The position numbers were made by a program, and so were the translations under genes. DNA of 36,390 bases from Deltaproteobacteria bacterium (GTDB lineage: Bacteria; Desulfobacterota; Binatia; Binatales; Binataceae). Location: positions 1 through 36,390 of the forward strand of contig JAKAVN010000018.1 in the NCBI GenBank assembly GCA_021827495.1. Direction: 5' to 3'. Positions within the stretch are counted from its first letter, which is position 1, and each line of letters opens with the position of its first letter. A model generated the notes under the pieces. The model was not told the DNA's origin. It saw only the letters and a program-made list of their open reading frames with translations, and did not search any database. Shown here piece after piece: positions 15,118 to 24,108 of this stretch.

Positions 15118-16146
15118 TCAGACTTTTATCGCGGAAATGATCTTGAGCGCCTGCCACTGCACGTTTTCGGGAAGCGGTACGTAATCGACCGACTTGGCAA
15201 GCGCTTGGCCCTTGGTCACGAGCCATTCCATCGTGTCGCGAACCAGCTTGGCGCGCGCCGGGTCGGCGGGGCGCTCGTAAATCATGACCCATGAGTAGCC
15301 GCTGATCGGATATGAATTTTCGCCTGCCGCATCGACGATCGAAAAATCCGTGGAGCTTACATCGGGCTTGGACGCCGCGGCCGCCGCGACAGTCTCGATC
15401 GAGGGATATAAATATTTGCCCGCCTGGTTTTCAACCAGCGCATAGGTAATCTGGTTCTCGAGCACGTACGCCAGTTCGATATAGCCTATTGCTCCGGGCG
15501 TCTGCCGCACCTGGCCCGCGACCCCTTCATTGCCCTTGCCGCCGAGGCCGGCCGGCCACTGCACGCTCTTGCCGGTGCCGACCTTTTCCTTCCATTGCGC
15601 GGAAACGCGGCTCAGAAAGTCGGTGAAAATATAGGTCGTGCCGGAACCGTCGGAGCGATGAACAACCGTGATGTCCATATCAGGCAGCTTCAGCTTCGGG
15701 TTGAGCTTGCTGACCTCGGGGGCATTCCACTTCCTAACCTTGCCCAGGTAGATATCGGCGATGAGCTGCCGGGTCATACGCAGACCCTTGCCGACGCCGG
15801 GAAGGTTGTAGCCGATCGCCTCGCCGCCCAGCGTGATCGGAACCTGAAGAACCAGAGCACCGGCCAGCTTGAGCTCCTCGGTGTTCATCGGAACATCCGA
15901 GGCGCCGAAATCGATGGTTTTGGCGATGAACTGTTGAATGCCACCCCCGCTGCCGATCGACTGATAATTCACCGTAACGCCCGAGTGTTGCTGGCTGTAC
16001 TCGTAAAAGGCCCTCGAGAAAAACGGGTAATCGAAGGTCGAGCCAGCGCCTGTAAGCTGAGTGGCCGCAAGCGCCACAGACACCCCCAACGCCAGCACGA
16101 CACCCGCCAAGCCGGCGGTCTTAGAGATCCAGGACCAAGGCGACAT
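15118..16146 (-). CDS. pstS: Phosphate ABC transporter substrate-binding protein
   Basis: 342 residues from ATG 16146, chosen because GGAGG lies 7 bases upstream and a signal peptide follows directly (MSPWSWISKTAGLAG, hydrophobic core, SVALA with cut near residue 27). Phosphate-binding segments are LTGAGSTFDYPFF, SIGSGGGIQQFIAKTIDFGA and HRSDGSGTTYIFTDFL. The frame extends 44 codons upstream through the promoter region and that part is not coding. It delivers periplasmic phosphate to PstCA and is the first gene of the pst-pho transcription unit. Confidence 0.95.
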   Translation of the reverse strand: MSPWSWISKTAGLAGVVLALGVSVALAATQLTGAGSTFDYPFFSRAFYEYSQQHSGVTVNYQSIGSGGGIQQFIAKTIDFGASDVPMNTEELKLAGALVLQVPITLGGEAIGYNLPGVGKGLRMTRQLIADIYLGKVRKWNAPEVSKLNPKLKLPDMDITVVHRSDGSGTTYIFTDFLSRVSAQWKEKVGTGKSVQWPAGLGGKGNEGVAGQVRQTPGAIGYIELAYVLENQITYALVENQAGKYLYPSIETVAAAAASKPDVSSTDFSIVDAAGENSYPISGYSWVMIYERPADPARAKLVRDTMEWLVTKGQALAKSVDYVPLPENVQWQALKIISAIKV

Positions 16147-16206
16147 CGACGCACCTCCGGTGTGATGTGATAGGCAACCGTTACATCGCCAGCCTAGCAA
16201 AGCGGA

Positions 16207-16244
16207 ATTAGAGTTCAGCGGCGGTTTTGTTACGGAATTGTTAA
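16207..16244 (-). promoter_or_regulatory. Pho-box-like promoter upstream of pstS
   Basis: On the minus strand TTAACAA and GTAACAA form a direct repeat with an 11-bp period (16244-16227). It is followed after 14 bases by a -10 like TCTAAT (16212-16207). Known PhoB/PhoP boxes are direct repeats with an 11-bp period, 10-14 bases upstream of the -10 and standing in for the -35. The half-site resembles the TTAACA type of Bacillus more than the CTGTCAT type of Escherichia. The leader to ATG 16146 would be about 54 bases. Confidence 0.6.
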
Positions 16245-16335
16245 GACTTGGAACTTTATCGCGGCCCGCAAAACCCAATCAGACGCTCATCTTCCGGGCC
16301 TCGCGTCCTTCATCCGACCGCACCGCGGCGTTCCG

Positions 16336-17610
16336 CTAGCGCGCACGGATTACTTCCACCCCGCCCATGTATGGCCGCAGCACTTCGGGTACCACCACGG
16401 TGCCGTCGGCCTGCTGATAGTTTTCCAACACGGCGATGAGCGTGCGCGGCAGTCCCAGCCCCGAGCCGTTGAGTGCGTGGACGAATTCGAGACGCTCGCT
16501 TTTGTGGCGGCGAAAGCGCAGATTGGCGCGCCGCGGCTGAAAGTCAGTACAGTTCGAGCACGAGCTGACCTCCAGCCACTCTGCCGACCCCGGCGCCCAC
16601 ATCTCGACGTCGTAGGTCGCGGCGCTCGAAAAACCCAAGTCGGCCGTGCATAGCTGCACGACGCGGAACGGAATCTTGAGCCGGCGGCATACCTCGCAGG
16701 CGTTCTCGACCAGCTTCTCCAGTTCTTCGTCCGAGCTCTCCGGCGTCACCAGCTTGACCATCTCGACCTTGTCGAACTGATGGCCGCGCTTGATGCCGCG
16801 GACGTCACGCCCGGCCGACATCTTCTCGCGCCGAAAGCACGGCGTGTAAGCCGTCAGGTAGATCGGCAGCCGCGCAGCGTCGAGGATTTCGTCGCGGTAG
16901 AGGTTGGTCAGCGGCACCTCGGCGGTGGGGATGAACCAGTAATCCTCCTCGATATCGCGGTACATCGTGTCCTGGAACTTGGGCAGATGGCCGGTGCCGG
17001 TGGCGGAGGCGCTGTTGACCATCAACGGCGGGATCACTTCGAGGTAGCCCTGCTCGAGCGTCTTGAGGTCGAGCATCCACGCGATGAGCGCGCGCTCCAG
17101 GCGCGCCCCGAGCCCCATCAGGACGTAAAACCGCGTGCCCGAGAGCTTCACCCCGCGCGCGAAGTCGATAATCCCCAAGCGCTCGCCCAACTCCCAGTGC
17201 GGGAGCGGCCTGAAGCCGAAATCGGCCGGCTGCCCTTCGCCGCGCACGATCCTGTTGTCGGCCTCGCTCTTGCCGGCGGGAACGTACGGACGCGGCAGGT
17301 TGCGCATCCCGAGCATCAGCTGTTCGAACTGCCGCTCGACTTCGCTCAGTTCGCGCTCGCCCGCGGAGATGCGGTCACCGAGCGCGCGCATCTCCGCGCG
17401 CCGCCGCTCGCGCTCCTCCGCCGTCGCCTTGCCCAACTCGCGCGACTCGCGCGTGCGCTGCGCGCGCAAATCGTCGAGTTCATGCTGCAAGCGGCGCCGG
17501 CGGGCGTCGCTCTCCAGCATCTGGTCGACCTCGGCGGGGTCGACTCCGCATTTTCCAAGCTCGGCTTTGACCAAGCCGGGCTGTTCACGAACAAGTCGAA
17601 TGTCGAGCAT
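16336..17610 (-). CDS. serS: Seryl-tRNA synthetase
   Basis: 424 residues, normal length. The N-terminal coiled-coil arm (about 30-105, rich in Arg/Glu) is followed by the class II core. Motif 2 is FRREKMSAGRDVRGIKRGHQ with FDKVEMVKL after it. Motif 3 is NGSGLGLPRTLIAVLENYQQ. PTAEVPLTNLYRDE is the serine-binding TxE loop. It charges tRNA-Ser and tRNA-Sec. ATG 17610 directly follows the stop of the yraN-like gene. pstS lies 189 bases downstream with its own promoter. Confidence 0.97.
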   Translation of the reverse strand: MLDIRLVREQPGLVKAELGKCGVDPAEVDQMLESDARRRRLQHELDDLRAQRTRESRELGKATAEERERRRAEMRALGDRISAGERELSEVERQFEQLMLGMRNLPRPYVPAGKSEADNRIVRGEGQPADFGFRPLPHWELGERLGIIDFARGVKLSGTRFYVLMGLGARLERALIAWMLDLKTLEQGYLEVIPPLMVNSASATGTGHLPKFQDTMYRDIEEDYWFIPTAEVPLTNLYRDEILDAARLPIYLTAYTPCFRREKMSAGRDVRGIKRGHQFDKVEMVKLVTPESSDEELEKLVENACEVCRRLKIPFRVVQLCTADLGFSSAATYDVEMWAPGSAEWLEVSSCSNCTDFQPRRANLRFRRHKSERLEFVHALNGSGLGLPRTLIAVLENYQQADGTVVVPEVLRPYMGGVEVIRAR

Positions 17611-17952
17611 TCAAAAGGCGTCCTTCAAAAGTTCGAGATGGCGGCCGCCGCTGTCCTCCAGGATCGCGACAACGTCGAAACGCATCGGGCGGCCGTGCGC
17701 GCGATGGTTGAGCGCGTAAATTTCGCCGGCCCGTCTTAGATGGCGCTGCTTGTGCGAGTTCACCGCTTCCTCCGGCATCCCGGCGCGCGCGGTGCGCCGC
17801 GTCTTGACCTCGACGAACACCAGCGTCTCACCGTCCATCGCCACCAGGTCAATCTCCACGCCGGCGCCGCGAAAGTTGCGCTCGAGGATTCGATAGCCGC
17901 GCCGCCGCAGATGACGTTCGGCGATCCGTTCGCCCCGGCGCCCCAGCGCCAT
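17611..17952 (-). CDS. yraN: YraN family (UPF0102) endonuclease-like protein
   Basis: 113 residues from ATG 17952 (family about 115-125). Core motifs are GRRGERIAERHLRRRGYRIL, then EIDLVAMDGETLVFVEVKTR, whose E-x-D plus E-x-K pattern is the nuclease-like active site of the restriction-endonuclease fold. The frame is open up to 18231, but that extension would run into the divergent gatC start and has no family resemblance. The function of YraN proteins is not well established; a role in DNA repair or Holliday-junction processing is suggested by fold only. Its stop abuts the serS start. Confidence 0.85.
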   Translation of the reverse strand: MALGRRGERIAERHLRRRGYRILERNFRGAGVEIDLVAMDGETLVFVEVKTRRTARAGMPEEAVNSHKQRHLRRAGEIYALNHRAHGRPMRFDVVAILEDSGGRHLELLKDAF

Positions 17953-18224
17953 CCGGTCGAGCCCGGCAAACGAGCGCGGCCCGAAATCCCGCAGATTCGA
18001 GAACCACTGCAGCCAGGCGCCAAGGCGGCCGGAAATCTTCACTGCCCCACAAAGGTAGGTGGCTCGCTGCCCGCTGGCAAGCAGGTCTTTCACCAACCTT
18101 CGCCCCGCGGCTCCGAAGGCCGGGGCACGCCACTTTAGGCCATGCCAGCTATCCCGCACAGCGCGTTGGCGACGGCTCGCGAAGACCCTGACTTGGGAAA
18201 CCGTGGATGTTAGAATTGCCGGCG

Positions 18225-18521
18225 ATGGCACAAGAAAAGATCAGCCTTGAGCAGGTCCGGCACGTCGCGCGCCTGGCCCGCCTGGAACTCGCGCCGGCCG
18301 AGGAGGAAAGCCTGCGGGCCGAGATGAGCGAAATGCTGGGCTACGTCGACAAGCTCAACGAACTCGCTACGGACAAGGTCGCGCCGACCGCCCAGGTCGG
18401 CGAATCGGGCACGCCGCTGCGCGAGGACGCGGTCACCAATCACGCGGCGGCCGAGGCGATGCTGGCCAATGCGCCCGCGCGCGACGGCTTTTTCTTCAAG
18501 GTGCCCAAAATCATCGAATGA
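18225..18521 (+). CDS. gatC: Asp-tRNA(Asn)/Glu-tRNA(Gln) amidotransferase subunit C
   Basis: 98 residues beginning [20 protein letters not shown], the conserved GatC N-terminus, and containing [20 protein letters not shown] and a C-terminal [11 protein letters not shown]. GatC wraps around and stabilises the GatA-GatB interface. ATG 18225 fits family length; an ATG at 18207 adds six unrelated residues. It heads the gatCAB cluster and is divergent from the yraN-serS-pst block. Confidence 0.95.
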   Translation: MAQEKISLEQVRHVARLARLELAPAEEESLRAEMSEMLGYVDKLNELATDKVAPTAQVGESGTPLREDAVTNHAAAEAMLANAPARDGFFFKVPKIIE

Positions 18522-18585
18522 GACTGGCGAACGTGCGCGCTTGAGCCGCGTCAGACGCTGCAAAACTGAGACTTACCAGCACGAC

Positions 18586-20046
18586 ATGGGATCAGAACTT
18601 AACCGACTGACGATTAGCGAGGCGCGCGAACGCCTGCGGCGGCGCGAAATTACCTCGCGCGAGCTGACTCGCGACTGCCTCGAGCGGATCGCCGCGCTCG
18701 AGCCGCGCCTCAATGCGTTCATCACGGTATGCGAAACCGAAGCGATGGCGCAGGCCGCGGAGGCCGACCGGCGCCTTGCTCAGAGCGACGCGCCAAGCCT
18801 TTGCGGAATCCCGCTGGGCATCAAGGACATCTATTGCACGCGCGGCGTGCGCACGACCTGCGCCTCGAAGATTCTCGGCAACTTCACGCCGCCGTTCGAC
18901 GCCACCGTGATCGAAAAGCTGCGCGCCGAGGGCGCGGTCTTCGTCGGCAAGGCCAACATGGACGAGTTCGCGATGGGGTCCTCGACCGAGAACTCGGCCT
19001 TTGGTCCGACGCGCAATCCCCACGACCTCGAGCGCGTCGCCGGCGGCTCGTCGGGCGGATCGGCGGCGGCGGTCGCCGCCGATGAATGTCTGGCCTCGCT
19101 CGGGACCGACACCGGCGGCTCGATTCGCCTGCCGGCCTCGTTTTGCGGCGTAGTCGGGATCAAACCGACCTATAGCCGCGTAAGCCGCTACGGCGTGGTC
19201 GCCTACGCCTCGTCGCTCGACCAGGTTGGTCCGCTCGCCCGCACCGTGCGCGACGCGGCGGCGGTGTTGCGCGCCGTCGCCGGCGCCGACCCGCGCGACT
19301 CGACCTGCTCGGCGCGGCCGGTTCCCGACTACGAACGGGCGCTGAGCGGCGAGGTCCGCGGGATGCGTATCGGGGTGCCCAGGGAATACTTCGTCGAAGG
19401 GATGGACGGCGCGGTCGAAGGCGCGGTGCGCGGCGCGCTCAAGCGGCTCGAGTCGATGGGCGCGCGGACGGTTGAAATTTCCCTGCCCCATACCGACTAC
19501 GCGGTCGCGGCCTACTATCTAATCGCGACCGCCGAGGCGAGCGCGAATCTCGCGCGCTACGACGGCGTGCGCTATGGGCTGCGCGCCGGCGCCGACAACA
19601 ATATCGAACTCTACAATCGCACGCGCGCGCAGGGCTTCGGCGCCGAGGTCAAGCGCCGCATCATGCTCGGCACCTTCGCGCTCTCGGCCGGCTACTATGA
19701 CGCTTACTACTTGAAGGCGCAGAAGGTGCGCACCCTAATCCGCCGCGACTTCGAGCGCGCCTTCGAGAGCTGCGACCTGGTCGCCGCGCCGGTCGCCCCA
19801 ACCACCGCCTTTCGGCTCGGCGAAAAGACCGGCGACCCGCTCAAGATGTACCTCTCCGACATCTTCACCATCTCGGTCAACCTCGCCGGGCTGCCCGCAA
19901 TGTCGGTGCCGTGCGGCGCCGACGAAGGCGCGCTGCCAATCGGGCTGCAACTGATCGGCCCACCCTTCGGCGAGGAAGCGATACTGCGTGCGGGCGACGC
20001 ATGGGAGCGCGCGGGCGGCTTTGCGCGGCGCGCGCCACAGCTCTAA
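18586..20046 (+). CDS. gatA: Asp-tRNA(Asn)/Glu-tRNA(Gln) amidotransferase subunit A
   Basis: 486 residues from ATG 18586 (the frame is open earlier, overlapping gatC). The amidase-signature catalytic triad is intact: Lys80 in [12 protein letters not shown], cis-Ser155 in [15 protein letters not shown], and nucleophile Ser179 in [16 protein letters not shown]. It hydrolyses glutamine and passes ammonia through a tunnel to GatB. The start lies 64 bases after gatC. Presence of GatCAB implies that Gln-tRNA and/or Asn-tRNA is made by the indirect route. Confidence 0.97.
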   Translation: MGSELNRLTISEARERLRRREITSRELTRDCLERIAALEPRLNAFITVCETEAMAQAAEADRRLAQSDAPSLCGIPLGIKDIYCTRGVRTTCASKILGNFTPPFDATVIEKLRAEGAVFVGKANMDEFAMGSSTENSAFGPTRNPHDLERVAGGSSGGSAAAVAADECLASLGTDTGGSIRLPASFCGVVGIKPTYSRVSRYGVVAYASSLDQVGPLARTVRDAAAVLRAVAGADPRDSTCSARPVPDYERALSGEVRGMRIGVPREYFVEGMDGAVEGAVRGALKRLESMGARTVEISLPHTDYAVAAYYLIATAEASANLARYDGVRYGLRAGADNNIELYNRTRAQGFGAEVKRRIMLGTFALSAGYYDAYYLKAQKVRTLIRRDFERAFESCDLVAAPVAPTTAFRLGEKTGDPLKMYLSDIFTISVNLAGLPAMSVPCGADEGALPIGLQLIGPPFGEEAILRAGDAWERAGGFARRAPQL

Positions 20047-20099
20047 GTGTGCGCGGATTGTAAAATTGGCTTATAAATCTTCAGCACCCGCCATGTTCT

Positions 20100-20147
20100 G
20101 TCATCCTGCGCGAGATCCTTCGCGTCGGCAGCCTCGCTCAGGATGAC
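20100..20147. repeat. Palindromic dispersed-repeat-like element in the gatA-gatB spacer
   Basis: GTCATCCTG (20100-20108) and CAGGATGAC (20139-20147) form a perfect 9-bp inverted repeat. Inside is a second hairpin, CGCGA (20109-20113) with TCGCG (20120-20124), around GATCCT. In translation it reads VILSEAADAKDLAQDD. This closely resembles the VILSEAKDL pseudo-peptide produced by a class of dispersed palindromes seen in many environmental bacterial genomes. Only this copy was found in the window. The 143-base spacer otherwise holds nothing recognisable. Confidence 0.55.
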
Positions 20148-20189
20148 GGAAGCGGCCGAACAGACTAGGCAAGGCAGAAGATCCCAAGA

Positions 20190-21629
20190 ATGAAGACTGA
20201 CGCATACGAGGCGGTAATCGGGCTCGAAGTCCATGCCCACATGCTGACGCGCTCCAAGTTGTTCTGCGGATGCGCGACGGAGTTCGGCGCGCCGCCCAAC
20301 CATAACGTTTGCCCGGTGTGCATGGCGATGCCGGGAGTGCTGCCGGTGCTCAACCGCCACGTGGTCGAACTGGCTATTCGCACCGGTCTGGCCGCGCATA
20401 GTGAGATCGCGCCCCACTCGGTGTTTGCGCGCAAAAGCTACTTCTATCCCGACCTGCCCAAGGGCTACCAGATTAGCCAGTACGACGAGCCGCTATGCCG
20501 CGGCGGCTATATCGAGCTTGCGGCGCGCCAGGACGGCGAGCCGCGGCGCATCCGGCTGGTACGAATCCATCTCGAAGAGGACGCCGGCAAGAATATCCAT
20601 GCCGAAAGCGCGAGCCTGGTCGACTTCAACCGCTCGGGCGTGCCGCTGATGGAGATCGTCAGCGAACCCGACCTCCGCTCGCCCGAAGAGGCTGTCGCCT
20701 ACCTGCGCGAGCTGCGCGGAATTCTCGTCGCCGTTGGCGCCTCGGACGGCAAGATGGAAGAAGGAAGTTTGCGCTGTGACGTTAACGTTTCGGTGCGTCC
20801 GCGCGATGCTACGGAGCTCGGGGCCAGGACCGAGATCAAGAATCTCAACTCATTCCGCTTCGTCGAAAAGGCGATCGTGTACGAGGTCAACCGGCAGATC
20901 GAAGAGATCGCCGCCGGCCGGCGCATCGCGCAGGAAACCCATCTATGGGATCCCGAGCGGGAAGTGACCCGTCCGATGCGCTCCAAGGAGTTCGCCAACG
21001 ACTATCGCTATTTCCCCGAGCCCGACCTGCCGCCGCTGATCGTGCCGCCCGACCTGGTCGAGAAGATCAAAGCGGAAATGCCGGACCTGCCGGCGCAACA
21101 GCGGGAGAAATACGCGAGAGACTTCGGCCTCACAACTTATGAGGTCAGCGTGTTGCTCGGTCGTAACGATCTCGGCGACTACTTCGTAAATGTCCTCGCC
21201 CAAGGAATCAATGCGAAGACAGCGGCCAACTGGATAATGACCGAGGTGCTGCGCGCGGTTAACGAGTCGGCCCAGCCGCTCGAGAAAGCGGCGCCCCAGC
21301 CGCAGGAGACCGGCGCGCTGCTCAGGATGGTCGAGGACTCGCGCATCAGCCTTAACGCCGCCAAGAGCGCGTTTGCCGCGATGTGCCGCTCGGGCAAGGG
21401 CGCGCAGGCAACTGTCGCGGAACTCGGCCTCGCCCAGGTCTCCGATGAGGCCGCAATCGCCGAGGCCTGTGATCGGGTGCTGGCGGCGGAAGGCGCCAAG
21501 CTCGCCGAGTATCGCGCCGGCCGCGAAAAGCTCTACGGATTCTTCGTCGGCGCGGTGATGAAGGCGATGGGCGGCAAGGGAAATCCCAAGGTGGTCAACG
21601 AGGTCCTGCGCCGCAAGCTCGCCGGCTAA
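20190..21629 (+). CDS. gatB: Asp-tRNA(Asn)/Glu-tRNA(Gln) amidotransferase subunit B
   Basis: 479 residues. The N-terminal cradle begins YEAVIGLEVHAHMLTRSKLF with zinc ligands in FCGC and NVCPVC. It continues with KSYFYPDLPKGYQISQYDEP and the kinase-site signature IHLEEDAGKNIH. The C-terminal YqeY-like tail (about 330-479) ends GKGNPKVVNEVLRRKLAG. It activates the misacylated Glu or Asp on the tRNA with ATP and amidates it using ammonia from GatA. It is the last gene of the cluster. Confidence 0.97.
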   Translation: MKTDAYEAVIGLEVHAHMLTRSKLFCGCATEFGAPPNHNVCPVCMAMPGVLPVLNRHVVELAIRTGLAAHSEIAPHSVFARKSYFYPDLPKGYQISQYDEPLCRGGYIELAARQDGEPRRIRLVRIHLEEDAGKNIHAESASLVDFNRSGVPLMEIVSEPDLRSPEEAVAYLRELRGILVAVGASDGKMEEGSLRCDVNVSVRPRDATELGARTEIKNLNSFRFVEKAIVYEVNRQIEEIAAGRRIAQETHLWDPEREVTRPMRSKEFANDYRYFPEPDLPPLIVPPDLVEKIKAEMPDLPAQQREKYARDFGLTTYEVSVLLGRNDLGDYFVNVLAQGINAKTAANWIMTEVLRAVNESAQPLEKAAPQPQETGALLRMVEDSRISLNAAKSAFAAMCRSGKGAQATVAELGLAQVSDEAAIAEACDRVLAAEGAKLAEYRAGREKLYGFFVGAVMKAMGGKGNPKVVNEVLRRKLAG

Positions 21630-21647
21630 AGGCGCGCCGCGGCGGCG

Positions 21648-21665
21648 CCCGCGCAAGCGCGCGGG
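21648..21665. terminator. GC hairpin between convergent gatB and CDF transporter genes
   Basis: CCCGCGC (21648-21654) and GCGCGGG (21659-21665) form a 7-bp stem with a 4-base loop in the 36-base gap between two convergent stop codons. No T-run follows on either side, so it would be an atypical terminator or simply GC-rich sequence. Confidence 0.35.
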
Positions 21666-22574
21666 TTAGAAGTGCGCGGGCTCGCTGGCGCGGCGGCTGT
21701 TGCGTTCGAGCTGGACCGTCATATGCCGGATGTTGAACTTTTGCTCGAGCATCGCCGACATCTCCGAGAGCACGCGGTCCTGGTCGGCCTCGCGCGTGAC
21801 CACCGCGTGCGCCGAGAGCGCGAACTGGCGGCTCGCCAGGCACCATACATGAAGATCGTGCACCTCCTCGGTATCCCGGACCGCGAGCAGGTCATGGCGC
21901 AACTCCTCGAGGTCGATATGCGCCGGCACCGACTCCATCAGGATATCGACCCCCTCGCGCACCAGCCCCCACGAGCTATAGAGCACTAGCGCGCCGATCA
22001 GCAGGCTCACCAGCGGGTCTGCCTGACGCCATCGCAGGAAGTACACCAGCGCACCCGCCAGCATTACGCCAAAGGTGCCAATCAGGTCGGACACCACGTG
22101 GACGAAGATCGCGCGCACGGCCATCCCGGGCCGCCCCGCTTCGGCACTGCCGGCGGCGTAGGTCATCCAGGCCGAAAAGCTGTTGACGACCAGGCCGACG
22201 CCAGCGATCGCGATCACGGTCAGCCCGGCGACGGACTCGGGATTGCGCAGACGCTGGACGGCCTCGAACCAGATGAAAATCACCAGCATCCACAAAAAGA
22301 TTCCGTTGATGAGCGCGCCCAGGATCTCGGCGCGCAAATAGCCGTAGGTCTTGTCGCCGCTCGCCGGCCGCGTCGAGATCCACAGCGTCAGCAGGGCGAG
22401 GCACAGCGCGGCGATGTCGGTCAGCAGATGGACCGCGTCGGAAATCAGCGCAAGGCTGTTCGAGTAGTACCCGCCGACAAATTCAGCGGCGCAATAGAGC
22501 GCCGTCACGGCGAGCACGGCCAGCAAACGCTTCCGATCCGCCGCGGCCGCGTTCTGCATCTCGGTGAGTTGCAC
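21666..22574 (-). CDS. Cation diffusion facilitator (CDF) metal efflux transporter
   Basis: 302 residues with six membrane segments and a cytoplasmic C-terminal domain. The metal site is visible as SDAVHLLTD in TM2 (His and Asp four apart) and HVVSDLIGTFGV in TM5. The first is the arrangement of zinc/cobalt/cadmium exporters of the CzcD/ZitB type. The short cytoplasmic domain carries HDLHVWCLA and ends after HMTVQLERNS. The loop between TM4 and TM5 is short and not His-rich. The start is GTG 22574; ATG 22559 (MQNAAAADRK) is an alternative, and neither has a clear ribosome site. It is the last gene of the pcm-apt group. Confidence 0.92.
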   Translation of the reverse strand: MQLTEMQNAAAADRKRLLAVLAVTALYCAAEFVGGYYSNSLALISDAVHLLTDIAALCLALLTLWISTRPASGDKTYGYLRAEILGALINGIFLWMLVIFIWFEAVQRLRNPESVAGLTVIAIAGVGLVVNSFSAWMTYAAGSAEAGRPGMAVRAIFVHVVSDLIGTFGVMLAGALVYFLRWRQADPLVSLLIGALVLYSSWGLVREGVDILMESVPAHIDLEELRHDLLAVRDTEEVHDLHVWCLASRQFALSAHAVVTREADQDRVLSEMSAMLEQKFNIRHMTVQLERNSRRASEPAHF

Positions 22575-22665
22575 GGAGTTAGCGCGCCCGCCGGCTGGCG
22601 CCGGCTGTCAGACGGGGCACCGGCTCTCCACAAGCGCGCGCGCCGCCCCGCCGACGCGGGTCGTT

Positions 22666-23193
22666 TCAATCATACCGGATAAGCGAGAAGCATTGGACCG
22701 GCGCAAGGCGCTGCCGTCCGCCCAGCGCGGCCAGTTCGATTACAAAGGCGCAACTGACGATCGCCGCCTGGAGCTTCTGCGCCAGCCGCACGGTGGCTTC
22801 GGCCGTGCCGCCGGTCGCGAGCAGATCGTCGACGATCAGCACGCGCGCGCCGCGCACCAGCCCGTCTTCATGGAGCTCGAGCCCGGCGCTGCCGTACTCG
22901 AGATCGTAGGTCTCGCCGATGGTGTGGAAGGGCAATTTGCCCGGCTTGCGCGCGATGGTCAGTCCCACGCCCAGCCGGTAGGCCACGGGCGCGCCGACGA
23001 TGAAGCCGCGCGACTCGATCCCGAGCACCGTGTCGACCTGGCCCAGGAACGGCTCCGCCATCATGTCGATCAACGCGGCGAAGGCGCGCGCGTTGCCGAT
23101 AAGCGGGGTTATGTCGCGAAACATGATCCCCGGCTTGGGAAAATCCGGGATGTCACGCACCAGTCTTCGAAGTTCGTTCAATTCCATCATCAA
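22666..23193 (-). CDS. apt: Adenine phosphoribosyltransferase
   Basis: 175 residues, normal length. N-terminal RLVRDIPDFPKPGIMFRDIT is the Apt signature. The PRPP-binding loop VLIVDDLLATGGTAEA begins at residue 118, and ESRGFIVGAPVAYRLG is the flexible region around the base site. It salvages adenine to AMP using PRPP. ATG 23193 is followed by two more Met codons, so the exact start may differ by one or two residues. It lies 47 bases downstream of the LysM/M23 lipoprotein gene. Confidence 0.96.
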   Translation of the reverse strand: MMMELNELRRLVRDIPDFPKPGIMFRDITPLIGNARAFAALIDMMAEPFLGQVDTVLGIESRGFIVGAPVAYRLGVGLTIARKPGKLPFHTIGETYDLEYGSAGLELHEDGLVRGARVLIVDDLLATGGTAEATVRLAQKLQAAIVSCAFVIELAALGGRQRLAPVQCFSLIRYD

Positions 23194-23240
23194 GTGTTTG
23201 CCGCCGGCGCCTGCGATGCGCGTGGGTCTGGCTAAAGATA

Positions 23241-24107
23241 CTAGTACGTGCTGTTGCGCGCAAAGCTCATGGTGGAAGAAGGCCCCGGCGGCGCAAGGTA
23301 GCTCAGCGGATTGTACGCGAGGTTGTCATAGCGCACCTCGAAATGGAGATTGGGTCCGGTGGTGCGTCCACTGGTGCCGAGTTCCGCGATGTCCTGGCCG
23401 CGCGTGACGTGTGCGCCCTCGCTTACCAGGTTGCGCGAGTTATGGCCGTAGACCGTCACGTAGTTGTCGGAATGGCGGATAATAACCGTGTTGCCGTAGC
23501 CGTTGAGCCGCCCCGCGAAGATCACCACGCCGGAGCCGGCGGCGTGGATCGGCGTGCCAATCGGCGCCGCGATGTCGACGCCGTCATGCATCGTGCCGTG
23601 GCGCATTCCGAAGCCCGAGGTTACCGTGCCCGACCATACCGGCCACGCGAACTGGCGCGCGGCGCGCGGCACGTTCCACATCGCGCCGGGCGCGTGGCCG
23701 GCGCCGCCGAGCGCGGCGTAAGCGTAGGCTCCGGGAATCAGCAGGCGCTGGCCGACGCGCAGGTCGCGCGAGTTGCCCAGGTGGTTGGCCTCCATCAGGC
23801 GCTCGACGCTGACCCCGTAGACGTGCGCGATGTGATAGGCCGTCTCGCCTGGCCGCACGACGTGTTCCACCGGCCGCCGCATGATCCCGCTGTACTGCTG
23901 AGGCCGCGGCGACGCCGCGCATCCGGCGACCGCAATTACGGCGGCAATCGCGAGCGCCGCCGTGATTACGATCGACGCCGCAAACGCGCGCGCGGGCGTA
24001 TCGAGCTTCCGGTTGTCCGCGTCCTCGTCCACCCACCCCACCGCCGCCCCTGCGGCCTGCCGCCCCGCGGCCCTCGCTAACAGTGCGGCCCGCGACGGGC
24101 CGTTCAA
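23241..24107 (-). CDS. LysM and M23 peptidase domain lipoprotein (NlpD-like)
   Basis: 288 residues in the longest frame. A hydrophobic segment with lipobox VAGC (Cys63) precedes one LysM domain (about 81-126, HVVRPGETAYHIAHVYGVSV) and a C-terminal LytM/M23 domain (about 155-275). The metal-site motifs HDGVD (His174, Asp178), YGH (His221) and LHFEVR (His255) are intact, so it may be an active endopeptidase rather than a degenerate activator. The listed start is TTG 24107, just after the pcm stop. It leaves about 40 residues before the signal core, so a GTG start further down (around residue 24-26) is likely. The pcm-nlpD adjacency is common in Proteobacteria. Confidence 0.88.
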   Translation of the reverse strand: MNGPSRAALLARAAGRQAAGAAVGWVDEDADNRKLDTPARAFAASIVITAALAIAAVIAVAGCAASPRPQQYSGIMRRPVEHVVRPGETAYHIAHVYGVSVERLMEANHLGNSRDLRVGQRLLIPGAYAYAALGGAGHAPGAMWNVPRAARQFAWPVWSGTVTSGFGMRHGTMHDGVDIAAPIGTPIHAAGSGVVIFAGRLNGYGNTVIIRHSDNYVTVYGHNSRNLVSEGAHVTRGQDIAELGTSGRTTGPNLHFEVRYDNLAYNPLSYLAPPGPSSTMSFARNSTY

Positions 24108-24108
24108 A

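Noticed and set aside
16147-16278. 44-codon N-terminal extension of the phosphate-binding protein
   Set aside because: Lies upstream of a perfect ribosome site and signal peptide and would cover the Pho-box promoter.
18193-18216. TTGGGA and TAGAAT as a gatC promoter
   Set aside because: The spacer is only 12 bases, too short for sigma-70.
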